NCBI GenBank assembly: GCA_002104905.1
Contig: MCFE01000346.1
Coordinates: 1-64,000, forward strand
Direction of reading: 5' to 3'
Source: Basidiobolus meristosporus CBS 931.73
Taxonomy: Eukaryota; Basidiobolomycota; Basidiobolomycetes; Basidiobolales; Basidiobolaceae
DNA: 64,000 bases
Every line of letters starts with the position of its first letter. The stretch's first letter is position 1. Both the position numbers and the translations under genes were made by a program. Below the pieces are notes generated by a model. That model ran no database searches. It was not told where the DNA came from and saw only the letters and a list, made by a program, of their open reading frames with translations. This document shows positions 20,398-32,632 of this stretch, in pieces.

Positions 20398-22621
20398 TCA
20401 CTCATCAATCTCCAAGTCCAAAGCTTCGGGTGCAGAGTAATCGGCGTTATGAATTGGACGGATGATAGATTCGAAATAGGGGACGGGCTTTGAGGGATTA
20501 TTGGATTTTACAAGATTGAAGTACGCTTCATACACATTCCCATCGTACCTTCCTAGTGGAGAGTTGATAACAAAGTCGCTATAGTTAAAGGCATCCACCA
20601 ACGGAATCGCATCCTTGCGAATCACTGAACAGAGGTGGTTCACTTGCTCCCGGACGAGTCTCATCTGAGCTGCATCGAAATACTTCGAACCTAGGAATTC
20701 CCCAGCGTTCTCCTGGATGTTGTACAAACCGTAGAGCAAGCAAAGGTGATTTAGAATGGCACGAATGCTTCCTGGTGCTTCGCTAACGGCCTCGGTGAAT
20801 TTCTGGAAAATGTACCTGAAACTGTGCATCCTTGCCGCATGGAGACGCTCCACTGCACAGCTCTCTAGGGCTTCGTCTTTGGACGCACCGGCGGAGGTGG
20901 ACTTCTCAAAGATATCAGTGGCTGTCTTAACGGCGTTTCCAGCTACTACGCTCCATGCCTCAAGGATGGTCTCGAATTCGGCGATGCTGGCGGCATCACT
21001 GGCTGGACAGCGTGGCGTGTTGGATCTTTCCACACTCTTCAGATAGCTTACACCGGCAGGGATCGCTCCCCCGCTTTTAGCCTCCTGATAGTAGTTGATT
21101 AGTGAGCGGCCGGTTTGCAGCATCAGTATGGTGTTGTCCCCCTCCCAGGTGCACTGCACAGCAAAATCCTGATACAACGAGGCAAGACCGGTATACGCAG
21201 AATACCCGTGGCCACCACAGGATTGTCGACATTGCTCGATAGTGTTCAAGCAATTCCAGGTGCAGAATGCTTTAAGACCAGCAGCCGTGGAGTGCGTCTC
21301 CTTCAGCATGCTGATGATCGGAGTCATGTCATCGCCGGGACGTGCATTCTCCATTCGTTTCATCAGGTCCTGATAGAGCTTGGTCACCCTCATGCTGGTG
21401 AAGTTCGTCGCAAACGTTTGTGCGAGCAACGGCAGCAGGCGGTTTTGGTGGATGACATAATCCAAGACCTTCGTCTCAGGTTGGGTGGGATCTGCAGAGA
21501 ATTGCCGACGAACCGCAGCGTATCTCAAAGCGATGGTCAAAGCTTTCTTGGCAAAATTCGCACTGTCACGGATCATGGAAACCCTGCCACCAATGAGTGC
21601 ACCATAGGCGAGCTGCGCTAATGGCGGTTGGATGACTTCGCCTGTACGGGTCACCTGGGTGTATTTCATCAGCATATACTGACGAGGAATTCGAACGTTG
21701 GTAAATTGGATCCATCCGTTATCGATTCCATCCCGACCCATCTTCTTCCCAATATCTCCGATGTTAACCCCATGCAACAAATCGAACGTTTTGGGATCCC
21801 GAAGAGGCACAACAAAAACCTTCACGCCGTATCGCTTCCCCTTTACGACCATCTGAGCATATGCTGTGGTGTGGGTGGCTGTATGTGCCGCACCACCAAT
21901 CCACCACTTGGTTGCTGTAACGGTGGGTGTGTGAATGATAAACTCGTCCGTTGTCTCGTCGTAAGTGGCCGTGGTTTCCAGAGCCGCTACATTCGATCCA
22001 TGCCCCAGCTCTGTCATGCTAAAGCAACCGGTGACCCCATTCATTGCTCTGGCCCCTTTTCTGTTCCAGAACTCGAGCTGGGCCGGTGTGGCCTGGCCCA
22101 CCAGCGTACGATAAAACAGGTTTACATGCACATTGAGCCTAGTGTAAACCCCGGGGTCCACCAGGCCCACGAACACGTAACGTCTTTGAAACTGCTCGGG
22201 TGATTCGTTAGCTAGGTCGTAGAGCACGCTTTTGATCTTTCGCAGGGCTCTCTCTCGCACTTCGGGTAGAGTGAGATTGTGGTGATCATCCATTTTCCAT
22301 GCAGGGTCCCTTTCCAACTCGAACATGAACTGCTCGTTCATCTGGTACAATTTGTTAGTCTGGTCCTCGATTCCATCCTAGGAATATTGCTAATCACCTT
22401 GGTGAACTCCTCTCCTCCATCAACGAAATATGTCAGTTCTCTGATTGGGAAAGAAGGATTCTTTCGCTCGGCAGCAAGACTCTCTGTAGGCCTAGAAGCT
22501 GGATTAGGCTCAATTCGGCATAAATAGAAGATAGGTATTACCGTGGCTGCAAGTCGGAATTCTGTGCTGGCTGAAGGTGCGCTTTGATAGAAGTGATGCG
22601 ACTTTCTGTATTTGGTGGCAT
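20398..22621 (-). CDS. Acyl-CoA oxidase (peroxisomal)
   Basis: First step of peroxisomal beta-oxidation: FAD-dependent oxidation of acyl-CoA to trans-2-enoyl-CoA, giving H2O2. Exons: 22,542-22,621; 22,425-22,491 (or 22,398-22,491); 20,398-22,377. Product about 708 aa, normal for the family. The start ATG (MPPNTESR) was chosen because splicing a 50-bp intron joins it in frame to the N-terminal family block RELTYF. Further evidence is SMTELGHGSN (substrate/FAD region), CGGHGYSAYTG, and WEGDNT, whose Glu is the expected catalytic base. It ends in DLEIDE with no PTS1; fungal acyl-CoA oxidases often lack one and use other Pex5 contacts. The second intron has two possible donors (see findings). Confidence 0.93.
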
Positions 22622-23318
22622 GATCTGGTGTACGAGTTGAGCTGAGACGAGCCGCTGTTAAGTGGCAGATGGGCCACGAACTGTACCATTTATACCGATC
22701 GTGACCGGGTTCAGGTTTAGGCAGAGGGAATTCTGATGACAAAGAATTAGCTCACGTAGTGGTGAAATGGTACCGCTATATAGTTACACTGATTCAATTC
22801 ATAGTTAAAAGAATGGTCACAATCCTGGAGGATTTCGGTCCAATAAGCAAGAATGATCGAGATCTCTGCTCAGCTTATGCCTGATTGTGGTCTAGTAATC
22901 TATTGGCTTGGTCGCTAAACCAGGCAGCATATCAGCATTCTTGTGTCTGTCAATGCACCCATTCTCACGGTTTCAACACGCAATGCCCAGAGGTAGCGAT
23001 GTTTATTTAAATACTCAGCGCTTTCTGCTGACATTAGTAGGTCATGATAATTAGGCTCTTTGGAATTTTAGTAGCCGGTATTTAATAGAATATTTTGCTA
23101 ATGCACTTACCGCACTATAATCATGACCTTCAGCAATTATGGGAATTCGGTGATTATTATGGAATTTACCCTTGAAAATCGGAGAGCTCAATGCAAAATA
23201 GCCTAGATTTACCATGCAATATTTGGTAGGTGTACCTAGATGAGAATTTCTACTGTCCATCATCGATCCATCGTCTCCTTTGTTCTATACCTAAGCTTTC
23301 CTTACGCTTACCATCACT
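22622..23318. promoter_or_regulatory. Divergent intergenic region
   Basis: Lies between the oppositely transcribed acyl-CoA oxidase and DUF4272 genes and must contain both promoters. I do not see a clear TATA box or recognisable factor site. Short ORFs here are not supported. Confidence 0.4.
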
Positions 23319-24508
23319 ATGTTGCCAGGTGGATATGCTCGTGCGACAAACCTCTTGAACGGTTTGAAAAATAGTGTCTTGAAGAGAGGCTTCGCTGCTC
23401 CAAGCGAAGGTGGTTTACAAACTCGCTCGGTCCAAGAGGTAGCTACCCGAGTGGCTTGCACTCAATTGTTTCTATCCCGCTGGGGAGTAGAGTCTGCCTA
23501 TGCTGATAATGCCTCAGGTAAAAATATTTGCTTGGTTTTTCGTGAAAATAATCAAGGACCATCATTGAACCAGCTATTGAGCATAGACGAAAGACATAAG
23601 ACAGCATTCGAAGCCATCACCCGCGCCACCGAGGAAACAGGAGTCTATGTTGATTTTACTGAAAAAGTAAGCCCCCGCCAACCCATCTGCACTCAAGATC
23701 CTTCTATCCGGAAACTAAAAGTAAACACCTAACAGGAACGTAAACTTCTCGAGGCACCACTTGGTTCTTGGGATGCTGATGTCCTAAGCACTTACAACGG
23801 CAAGTGGGAGACTTTCGGTAGGAAACCCAATCGTGTTGAGTTTATATGTTTAATATTCTCAATCCGTTTATTCAGACAAGATTGAATTTTCTAGGCATAT
23901 TGCTCTGGTCCCTCCATCTTTATCCCGAAATCCCCAGCTATAACCATTATTTCCCGCGCTCCAAGCTTTTCCAGTCCACTGGAATCATGCCAGCTCATTC
24001 TCAGAGCATATCAGAGTTCTTGAGGTATATGACCATGGAGGGCAAGCCCCGCAGTCCACCTGCTGTTCACAGAGAAATCAACATAGCTGAGGCTTGGTAC
24101 TGGCGGTCCAGGGCACAAGCATTACTTTCTATAAGACCTATCATATTCCCGGATAGCTGCTGCAATAGCACGCCACCACCAAAAATCCCCAAACAATTGA
24201 AGGATATGATTGAACACATCCCGGAGGCTATCGCTCAGGCCTCGGCTAGAGCACATGAAAGCCAACTAGTAGCTAGAGTGAAAAATGATGATTTTGGGGT
24301 GGATCTAGGAGGAATCGAGGAAGAAGGAACTGGAGTTGTTGCTTACAAGGACCTTCCACCAGAACAGCACGAACAGATGAAGATGCTGGCAGAGTATCGT
24401 ATGTTGGCGTTTGGATGGCTGACTGGTAGAGCAGATTGGGAAGCAGACACCAGCGAACTAGGGTACATTAACCCGATTAGCGCCATCTGGGCACCATCCG
24501 ACAAATAA
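23319..24508 (+). CDS. DUF4272 domain protein
   Basis: Three exons: 23,319-23,666, 23,736-23,817 and 23,895-24,508, giving 347 aa in frame. The second acceptor (TTTTCTAG) is the one that restores frame and yields WETFGILLWSLHL. Features of DUF4272 are that LLWSL segment, a central R.EI..AEAWYWR.RA block (about 24,080) and a C-terminal AFGWLTG..DWE..T near 24,410. The N-terminus is basic (LLNGLKNSVLKRGFA), possibly a mitochondrial presequence. The molecular function of DUF4272 is unknown. The family assignment is from motif recall, not a search. Confidence 0.6.
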
Positions 24509-26236
24509 GACTAAACAAACTTTAGCTCACATCACGTGCACTTCTGCTCCGGAGCCCCAGTCCGGAATAAAGAAGAAATATCATTCAAAATAAACATGGT
24601 TAGCTCACCAAAACACAGTTTATGGCCAGAACTAGTGGAAGCCAAGGCAATCTACTAGTGGCTTCGGATGTTTAATGCAGTGGCCGTGCTCAACCCCAAG
24701 GGACCATATATTGGTCGAGATTACACAAGACTCGATGGGATCTTCTGGCCTCTTTATATAGAGCTCAAAGCACCCGAAGGGGTTTCAGCGACATCAAATC
24801 TTCATCTATTTATGGCTAAGACAAATGGGATTACCAATGTAATATATTGGCAGTCGCGCTGTTGTTTGCAATTATCAACAACCTCAACACCTCATCAGCA
24901 TTTGGCTAGATATCAACTCTCGTCGGATTTGATTGGAGTAGCCACTGCAATAGGACTGCCATAAGAGAATGACAACATAGCAAATAGCAAGCACCTTTCT
25001 TGAGATGGAGACATTTGGCCAATCGCGTTAGACACATCGTGACATGTCTCTGGCTCAGATTCCCAACCCTCGGCAAATGCATATACCTTTTCTGGGCTTA
25101 TTACCCGCCCACAGCTATCGATGGACTAGTCCAGCTCTAAGGGGCATAGAGGCGTTCAATGAGATATAGAACCTGTGACACTCGATAAGGCTAATGCTTG
25201 CATCAGATGGAGATTCAGACAAATGATGGTTTGCCAGGAAATTAATTGAAAGCTGGATATTGTGCCTAATCGTTGTGGGAGAATCAAATTGCTTGAAAGG
25301 ACTCGGGATGAAAACCATGAATTGGCTTCCCCTAAATACGCCTTTCATCATGTGCGATTCCAGGGGCAGGTGCTCTAGACCCTTCTACGCGAAGTTCGTA
25401 GCGTTTGTTGATTTTGAGACCGTTCAACTGGGAAGATAATCACGATCAACTTACCAGTGGCATTCTAATCGAGATACATGACTTCGCTGGAGCCGGATAT
25501 AGCAGGGTTTTAATCACATTGAGAGACCACTTTTACTACGCAGTGAGAGCGATCAAGCTCCATCTAGTACAGCCTAATCCTAGCACCTGTAATACACATT
25601 TGAGGAGGGGGGAGCCGAATATTGATGTTTCAATTGAGCGGGGGCAATAATCATGGTGGTTAAGTTGCAATCGATCAAAACTATGGCCTCTGATTCACGA
25701 AATAAACACCAAGTCAAGACACTCCAGATATTTGGTCAAATTGGAATACGCCGCACCGAGCATGCAAACACTTCCAGCTTATATAAAGCCACCGAAGGGT
25801 GGAAGGTTGATTTGTAATTTACTGTTCACTATCAAGGCACTGGAGGTTGATTATAATGCATAACACTGATAAACGGAGATCATTCACTGGCCAATCAATC
25901 TTAGAATCGGATGGGTAACGTTTAGGTTGGTTTTGTCGGAATTTGACAGCATCTAACCCCTTCCTAGCCCACTTGTCACCATTGTTGTCAGAGATGTGGC
26001 TCGTATCAAGACCATTACCCTGAGAGTTCCCCAAGGAACAAGAGTACGCAAGGTGACCGAGATGGTAGGGCTTTGGACACGATATCACCCACTGGTCTTG
26101 GATTAACTTGCTCATAAACCACAGTGCTGTGAGAAGTTTGAGTACTGGGAAGAGTGGAACTATGCAATGTAAGGAAATCGCGAACATACCAACCTTGATG
26201 CATCTACAGTATCAGCACGTTTCTAACCACAATGAA
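24509..26236. other. Intergenic, 1.7 kb
   Basis: ORFs of 60-122 codons occur on both strands (24,668-24,964; 25,405-25,650; 25,819-26,187) but none has a domain, signal peptide or splice-consistent extension that I can support. No tRNA is seen. It may contain 5' exons of the following gene. Confidence 0.4.
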
Positions 26237-28063
26237 TTCCGCGCTATAGCTATTCCGATCTACTGGATAGCTGGCTAAACGACGACTTCTCAGTTGACGC
26301 CTACCCCCCTGAGGCCAAAGTAAGTCGTCAAGGCAATCCACGTGCGCTCTAGTTTACTAAGCCTAACCTCCAAAGAAATCACTGCTACTCTTGAGCAAGA
26401 AGCCTGATTATTACGAGTTAATCCACTCCAAGATGGTAATCCATCATCCCACCCAATAGATGAATATTTCCCCTAACGCCCCTCGATTTAGCCAATATTG
26501 TCTCGCAACTCTGAAGAGGCCCTCCGTTATCTTCCGCCGAAGACTAACTCCTTCAGCTCCTTCTTTAATCGCCCTTATACCTCCTTGAAGTCAAAGCTCC
26601 GCAACGACTGCTTGTTCCTTTCCGTGATGATATTCCGCAGCGACCACAAGGTATTGCAGACGGGAAGCGGTCTACTCCCAACCCTACTGGTGGTGGACAA
26701 CTTTGCGGCCAATGGGGGAAAAGACTTCTCCGAGAGCTCCGAGGAGTTTTCGTGGATACTGAAGAGCTCTATGGAATGGGAAAAAACCAACACTTCGGAG
26801 TGCTACAACCCGGTTCTTCACAACACATCGAGACACCAGGGCTACTGCACAAGTCTGAGATTGGCATTTTGTGAGGCGGCGGACAACATGATGAAGATCC
26901 TCCCGATCCCAAGACTTGGCCATCTTTACGAGCAGCTGATTGCCCTTCCTCAGTACAACTCCAAGACATTCTTATCGGTGCAGTACGTCAACGATGCTTT
27001 ATTGCCCACTATCGCCACGGAGTCGATCAAGAACGGAACACTGAAATGGCGCTCGATCGAATCCCTGGATCAAGATGTGTATGCACCATGCTACTCGGTC
27101 CTCTCGCAGGCGTGGACCTTGTATGCAGCACGAAATGTCAAGCCATCGCCAGGGTTGTATGTTGGGTTATATTACATGGAGACTGCCACGAACGGGATGA
27201 ACATCCTGCTTCCCCGAGACCGCAAGCATATGATCCCCATGATCAAGATCCGGGAGGCTCCTGATCTCAAGGATGAGGAGTGGAAGCTTCTGCTTGAGGC
27301 CAAGAAAGATTCCAATGAGACCGATCTGAGTGAAGACATGTACTTCAGTCTCCAGGCACGCAAGGACGAATCCGCCTCATCCTACTTCAAGTACCAGTTT
27401 GCGACGGCCTTCTTGAAATTGCAGCATCTAGTCCGTCTGAACCTGAACGTCAAAGACCTCTACGATGTGGGGCCGGTCGACTTCCAGGTTCCAAAAGATC
27501 TTGGAAAGCTCAGCGGGTTGATGGACACAGTTCGAATCATCCTGATTGTTAAGCCTCTGCGACTACTGCAGGAATCAAATAGCCTTCAAAGCTACGCCCA
27601 TCACCCGCGGCTTGCCATGTACCCATTCAGACACTTCGAAACCATCCATAACCACATGTATAATCCACAGTATGTGCCTTATCGCCGTAAAATGCTCTCA
27701 TTCCAAAACCATCTGCATGAGGCCAGGAGAGGGGTTTTGACTTGTGTCCAGCAACTAAAACTTTCCAGTGGGAAACCCGGGCCACTGACCAAGGAGGTTG
27801 CCCTCTCACTGATCCAGGAAAGGATCGACCAATTGAAAAGCACCTGGCCCACCATTTCCTGGAGTGTTCGCGTTTTGGACTGGGATCGGGCTAGACAATG
27901 GCAGCAGTCAACCAAAACCCAGGCCGTGCTGTCCGGTGGCGACTCGTCTATCAAGCGTCACAAGGAAGACGCACCCCTTGTAAACAAGAACCCGGAAAAG
28001 ATCGCGTGTGTCACCCCCGTGATTGAAGAGTTGCAAGGATACACCAACAACATTCTGTTGTAA
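26237..28063 (+). CDS. Unrecognised protein, 5' end incomplete
   Basis: The main exon is 26,492-28,063. Its long ORF has no ATG near its start, so two upstream exons are inferred: one ending at 26,319 (donor GTAAGT) and 26,376-26,435, joined in phase 0 through 56-bp introns. The first exon's start is not resolved. The protein exceeds 540 aa, is soluble in appearance, with no transmembrane segment, low-complexity tract or motif I can name. A KKPDYYELI segment at the second exon looks like part of a bromodomain, but the rest of that fold is not evident. Codon use and CpG content resemble neighbouring genes, so the gene is real. Confidence 0.6.
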
Positions 28064-28946
28064 CCACCTGCGCATGTATCCTACAACAATTTTGATGGAA
28101 TTCTCCAGCTATTCTGCGAAGTGTATTGCCATATGTGTCTATCATTCATTGCCTATATATTATATATCCGATTTTGCTTTACACTAATAAACCTTCCCGT
28201 ATTGGCCCATTAACCCATATATGGTTAAGTTGGTAGAATCTTGGCTCTCTATCTATCTTTCGCTGCAACCGGGCCTCCCGACCGTTTAATGTGTATCCCA
28301 CCTTAGCCGCTGGTGGCCTTGCAACCCGCGGCTACCGATGCCAGCGAAACTTTCCATTTACCGTTCCACTTGCCCCAGTCCCAGCGCTGTTTTCGCATCA
28401 ATACTCGTACTACAATTCAGTGATGCGGTGCGTGGTCACATAACAACGACTTACTCTCCGATAGGGTTTGGTTACCTTATGAACGCTGTACGCCACAGAC
28501 ACAGATATACTCATTCGGCGGATGGTTCAGGAAAGCTCTCGAAATAGCCGTTGGAATCCTAGGCGTGTGTCACATTCCGCATCGACTGTAGCGCGATTAT
28601 CGATATGACACCCATCCAGTGCCATGTAGGGAATAAAGTTTTCGAACCGGTTGGGGTGGTGTCAGCAGATTGCCAGGCTTGAAGATCGCTATCGAAATAG
28701 CATCAGTAAACCAATATGCACATGGAGAGCGCAAATGCGGTGAGATTAATAGAAATCCACAGAGGTGAAGCCCCAATATAAACGGATTTGTCTTAATCCA
28801 ACATACTGACCATCCATTCACCCAAATAGGCATAATATCCACAAATAATCCCATCAGATCAATTTAATTTGACCAGCCAATTTTAGATGTGGCCAGGAAG
28901 CCAAGACTCTTCGAAATCAAGTGTAGACGACTCCGAAGAGGGATCC
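28064..28946. other. Intergenic, 0.9 kb
   Basis: Terminator side of the preceding gene and promoter side of the KNH-like gene. No supported ORF or RNA gene. A tRNA A-box-like string near 28,221 lacks a B-box partner. Confidence 0.45.
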
Positions 28947-28947
28947 T

Positions 28948-28956
28948 TATATATAC
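28948..28956 (+). promoter_or_regulatory. TATA box of the KNH-like gene
   Basis: TTATATATA about 64 bp upstream of the start codon at 29,020, spacing suitable for a short 5' UTR. TATA promoters are typical of regulated cell-wall genes. Confidence 0.5.
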
Positions 28957-29019
28957 TCGATTGACCATCCATGTCCAAGTGTATATTCATCTCCGAGCTC
29001 CACAAGCTTCTACTCAACC

Positions 29020-29981
29020 ATGCATCGTCCTACTGCCCAACTCTTGATCGCCGCCGCTTTTCTGGCCCGTGCTGCTGTTGATGCTACTCTCGCCTTCACA
29101 GCACCTTTAGGTGCTACATGGAATGTGGGCACCAAGCACACCATTTCCTGGTTAGTAGAATGACCTCTGTTGTTTGATAATTTGCATGCTCATCCGCTGA
29201 CTTACGATTGCTTACCAGGACCGACAATGGTGATGGAAAAGAGAGCCCTGAGACCGTCAATTTCTATCTCGTGAACGGCAACGCCGATGCCCTGCAGCTA
29301 GTTGCCACCATTGCTTCTGGAGTCAATACTGAGTCAGGCTCGTATGAGTGGACCATTCCTGCCAATATTGCGCCTGGTCAATACGCCATAAGAGCCAACG
29401 AAAACCTCCAGTATTCACCCTTCTTCACCATCAGTGAAGCGGATTCAAAGCCAAGCAGCGCCGAGCCAACTAGCACAGTTTCGTCATCTTCGGCCTCATC
29501 CAGCTCGCCCAAAGAAACCTCAACTTCCGCGTCAACCTCTACCTCAACTTCCACCTCCACCACTGCTTCCACCTCAACTTCCTCCTCAACCAGCAATACG
29601 GATAGCAGTTCTACTGCTACCTCCGAAGAGACCAGCGACGCTACCACCTCAACACCCACGGAGTCTACAAGCACCGATACCGACTTGAGCTCCACCAGCT
29701 CTATCTTAGTTAGTAGCCCCTCGGTAGCCTCATCTACCTCTGAGAGCTCCGAGGAATTGGTAAGCTCCACCGCCGATGCTTCATCTTCTGAAGCGGCTGC
29801 CACTTCTACCCCCGAGCCCACTTCAGCCACTTCCTTGGAGACATCATCTACCACAGAACCGGAGAGCTCCACCACCCCCGTCCCTACGGAGGATGCCCAA
29901 AATGGAGTTGGGCGAGTGATTCCCTCTGTTGTAGCCATTTCCGCAGCCATGATTCTTGGATTCTTCAGCAACCTGGCATAA
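29020..29981 (+). CDS. Kre9/Knh1-like Ser/Thr-rich GPI-anchored protein 1
   Basis: Exons 29,020-29,150 and 29,219-29,981; 297 aa. A signal peptide (MHRPTAQLLIAAAFLA) leads into one Kre9/KNH beta-sandwich module (about residues 23-115): LAFTAPLGATWNVGTKHTIS, then YEWTIP and PGQYAI. A Ser/Thr-rich stalk of some 150 residues with STS runs follows, likely O-mannosylated. A hydrophobic tail after Asn-Gly (about residue 273) fits GPI addition. Probably extracellular or cell-wall attached. The family is PF10342; individual functions are mostly unknown. The intron splits the Trp codon of HTISW, exactly as in the neighbouring paralogue. Confidence 0.85.
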
Positions 29982-30218
29982 GAAAATCGGACCCGTCTTC
30001 ATTCCCACCATTTTTTCATACCCACAGTCGCCTGGATCCATGTAACATTTTGATGAATAAAGCAATCTTCGAACACACAGAAAGGGGACGCGAACCATTG
30101 AAAATCATCTAATTGTTTATTATTATTGCAGAGTTTTAGGCCATGCTTCAGCGGCCAGTCTATTAGAGTGAACAAAATCGAGGCTATATAAATTACGAGG
30201 ATAGGATCGGGGGTTGAT
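29982..30218. terminator. Shared 3' region of two convergent genes
   Basis: A 237-bp gap between the stop codons of the two convergent KNH-like genes must hold both polyadenylation regions. An AATAAA lies near 30,056 for the plus-strand gene. Confidence 0.5.
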
Positions 30219-30967
30219 CTAAGCCAAGGCTAAGAAGGAGCTGGCAAGGGCAAGGAAGCTCACGAAGATCATGGGCAAGGCAACTGCGTTAGAATCGTTC
30301 TTGTGTTCGTCGGATTTGGCCTTAGGTGAAGTGGTACTGGACGAGGATGAGGAGACGCTAGTGGTGCTTTCAGTCTTGGTGGCCTTAGAGGAAGATTCGG
30401 TCTCTGACTCTTTATCGGACTTGGAGGACTTATCCCCAGACTTGGGTGATTCAGTCTTTTTGGAAGAATCGGAGGAGCTTGTTTTGGTGGCTGAGGATTC
30501 GGTTCTATCGGACTTTGAAGAAGTTGAGGTCGAGCTGGCGGATGCCGCGTGGGACGAGCTCTTGTAGGTGCTGTCAATTTTGAAGCTGTGGCTGTAGACA
30601 CATTCATTGCCGTAGCAGCCACTGATCACATACGTTCCCTCTACCAAATCCTTGGGAATGGTCCACTCATAGGAAAGCTTGGATGAATCAATGTTACCAG
30701 TAACGGTTCGAGCAATTTTCAAGTCCTTGTCTTCGCCATCAAAGAGCATGATGTTCATGGTGGGCATGGATGGAGCCTCGTTCTTGATCTCCCTATAATC
30801 ATGATTAATCACTAGCACGTGGTACGGTTCCAAGAAATCATAGACACTTACCAGGTGATTTCGTGTGTGGATCCAGCAGTCCAAGTGTCTATCTCAGGGC
30901 TGGTGAAGTAAACCTTGGCATCGACAGCAGCATAGCTGAGAAGAGAGGCAGCGAGGAACAATTTCAT
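30219..30967 (-). CDS. Kre9/Knh1-like Ser/Thr-rich GPI-anchored protein 2
   Basis: Exons 30,852-30,967 and 30,219-30,792; 229 aa. The signal peptide MKLFLAASLLSYAAVDA is followed by a single KNH module (VYFTSPEI.TWTAGSTHEITW, YEWTIPKDLVEGTYVI) with two Cys (GCYGNEC). A Ser/Thr/Lys-rich stalk and a hydrophobic GPI tail (ALPMIFVSFLALASS) follow. The 59-bp intron interrupts the same Trp codon as in the convergent neighbour, supporting origin by tandem inverted duplication. The stalk is much more Lys-rich than in paralogue 1. A TATAAA on the minus strand at 31,047-31,052 lies about 80 bp upstream of the start. Confidence 0.85.
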
Positions 30968-32632
30968 GGTTTGTCCGAACATATTTGAGGATAAGGTGAT
31001 ACCAGATGATTGATGGTTGTGAGAAACTGGTTCTTGGAGAGAGGAATTTATACTTTCCCGCTAAGGCTGCTTTTCACCCAATCCATATCTGGAAATAAAC
31101 ATCACTCGGTCAGTATTTGGAAGCCATCCCCAATTCGGAAAGTGGCCAGGAACGTGTCACGAAAGACTGATGATTCGATCCAATCCGCCATTGATCAGCA
31201 ACCTACCTCATTCTCGACGTTTCCATGAGCGCTGGAAATTTCCTATACGAGTCAGACAAACAGAGAGTTAACCATATCTGGCTTCTTCCATAGAGTCTTT
31301 TTGAAATTTACCGTCAACACGCAGAAAACTCTGAAGAGAAGGCACCCTGTTTGGAAGTCCACAGTATTTTTAGATCGAGTTGGTTTACTCGTATGTTGTA
31401 AAGCCAACTCCTTTATGTGTAGTATGTAGCTCAATACACCTGGTCATGCGTCCCCAATGATAAGGGAAGCCGAGGCTCTCAGCTTCCACTCAACAGGCTA
31501 TAGCTTCTTGTCGGTGGTCTGCGGGACAGTGGGGTATATGTTCGTAGTGGTGACCATTGCAATCAACCAAAGATACTTCCGTGATTGGCATGGCCTATCG
31601 ATGTGTATCGGCTGGTAAGATGATTGGAGATCGGCTTCACTCCAAACATGCCAAGCCGTCTAGCACTTGGTGGCAAAACTTTCTTGATTGGGACGTATGT
31701 TGTCCGGGAGATTTTCGCCCAAGTTGGGTGGATAATACTTATCGTTGGTTTCTTTCTCGAACGCGCCGCATAATGATGAAGAGTGAAAGTGCTATACACC
31801 ATGCAGGGTTGAAAATAGGAAGCCCCTTCTGTCCCAGAGTGACAACACCCCATCCTACGAGGAACACTAGAAAACTCCTGAACTCGATACGCCCCGCAGT
31901 ATGTATACCAACCTTCCATAATTGTTAATATAACAACAACCAAAGGAGAAATAGGCCAGTTCATGACATTCCATTTTTGGCATTGTGGGTGGTGTTGATG
32001 TTAGTGTTATGGTAAGTATAGATTTGAGCGTGTTTTGCAAAACTTCCAACACGTAACGCGGCACATAAGCTTAACATCCATTTACAAATACTTTGCCTAC
32101 TTTGAGAAGCTCAAAACGTGGAGATTACCATTAACAAACAATGCAGGAAGGTTCCAAGCCAAGCTTGAATGAATGCCATTGGGTTACTGTTCAACACTCA
32201 TAACAAACGATCATGATGATATGTATGCTTTTAGATGGATGATTAGCAATACATAATATACGTCCGTTAGTTGATTTTTATCCAACTTATACACTGCCAA
32301 TTATCTTGCAACTGACATATGTATATATGTACTTTCATACGAAGGGATACCAAGTGTACACGGTTTGCCAGGCAGAGTTCCTCCCTGTGTTTGGGCGAGG
32401 TTCATTTGTATTATTACCCAATTTCACCAGTATATACGTTAAGATGGTTGAAAAAGGCTTTCATTTCGCTTGGATATACATTTTTGCAAAGAAACAGGGA
32501 AGTGGGGTTAGTGGCAGAGAAAGTCCTATCAAATAACTGTTGTGAAGAATCCAAAGGTTTCCTTGCCACAATAGACTATAATACAAGCACCTATTCCATG
32601 AGGATAGTCGAACGTCACATTATCACAGATAG
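30968..32632. other. Intergenic, 1.7 kb
   Basis: Promoter side of the KNH-like gene 2, then sequence with only short opposing ORFs (31,557-31,964 is open on both strands but has no motif). No RNA gene or repeat is supported. Confidence 0.45.

Noticed and set aside
21115-22203. Long plus-strand ORFs opposite acyl-CoA oxidase
   Set aside because: Antisense shadows of a GC-balanced coding exon; no domain or start context.
24668-24964. 98-codon plus-strand ORF
   Set aside because: No domain, signal peptide or splice-compatible extension; overlaps nothing conserved.
26376-26500. Bromodomain suggested by KKPDYYELI
   Set aside because: Only one short string fits; the ZA loop start, the Asn of the acetyl-lysine pocket and the helix pattern are not found in order.
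28221-28260. tRNA A-box-like string (TGGTTAAGTTGG)
   Set aside because: No B-box, no acceptor stem pairing and no plausible anticodon loop downstream.
29378-29971. 197-codon minus-strand ORF with Val/Glu-rich sequence
   Set aside because: It is the antisense shadow of the Ser/Thr-rich stalk of the KNH-like gene; low-complexity repeats keep the opposite frame open.
30271-30567. 98-codon plus-strand acidic ORF
   Set aside because: Antisense shadow of the Ser/Lys-rich stalk of KNH-like gene 2.
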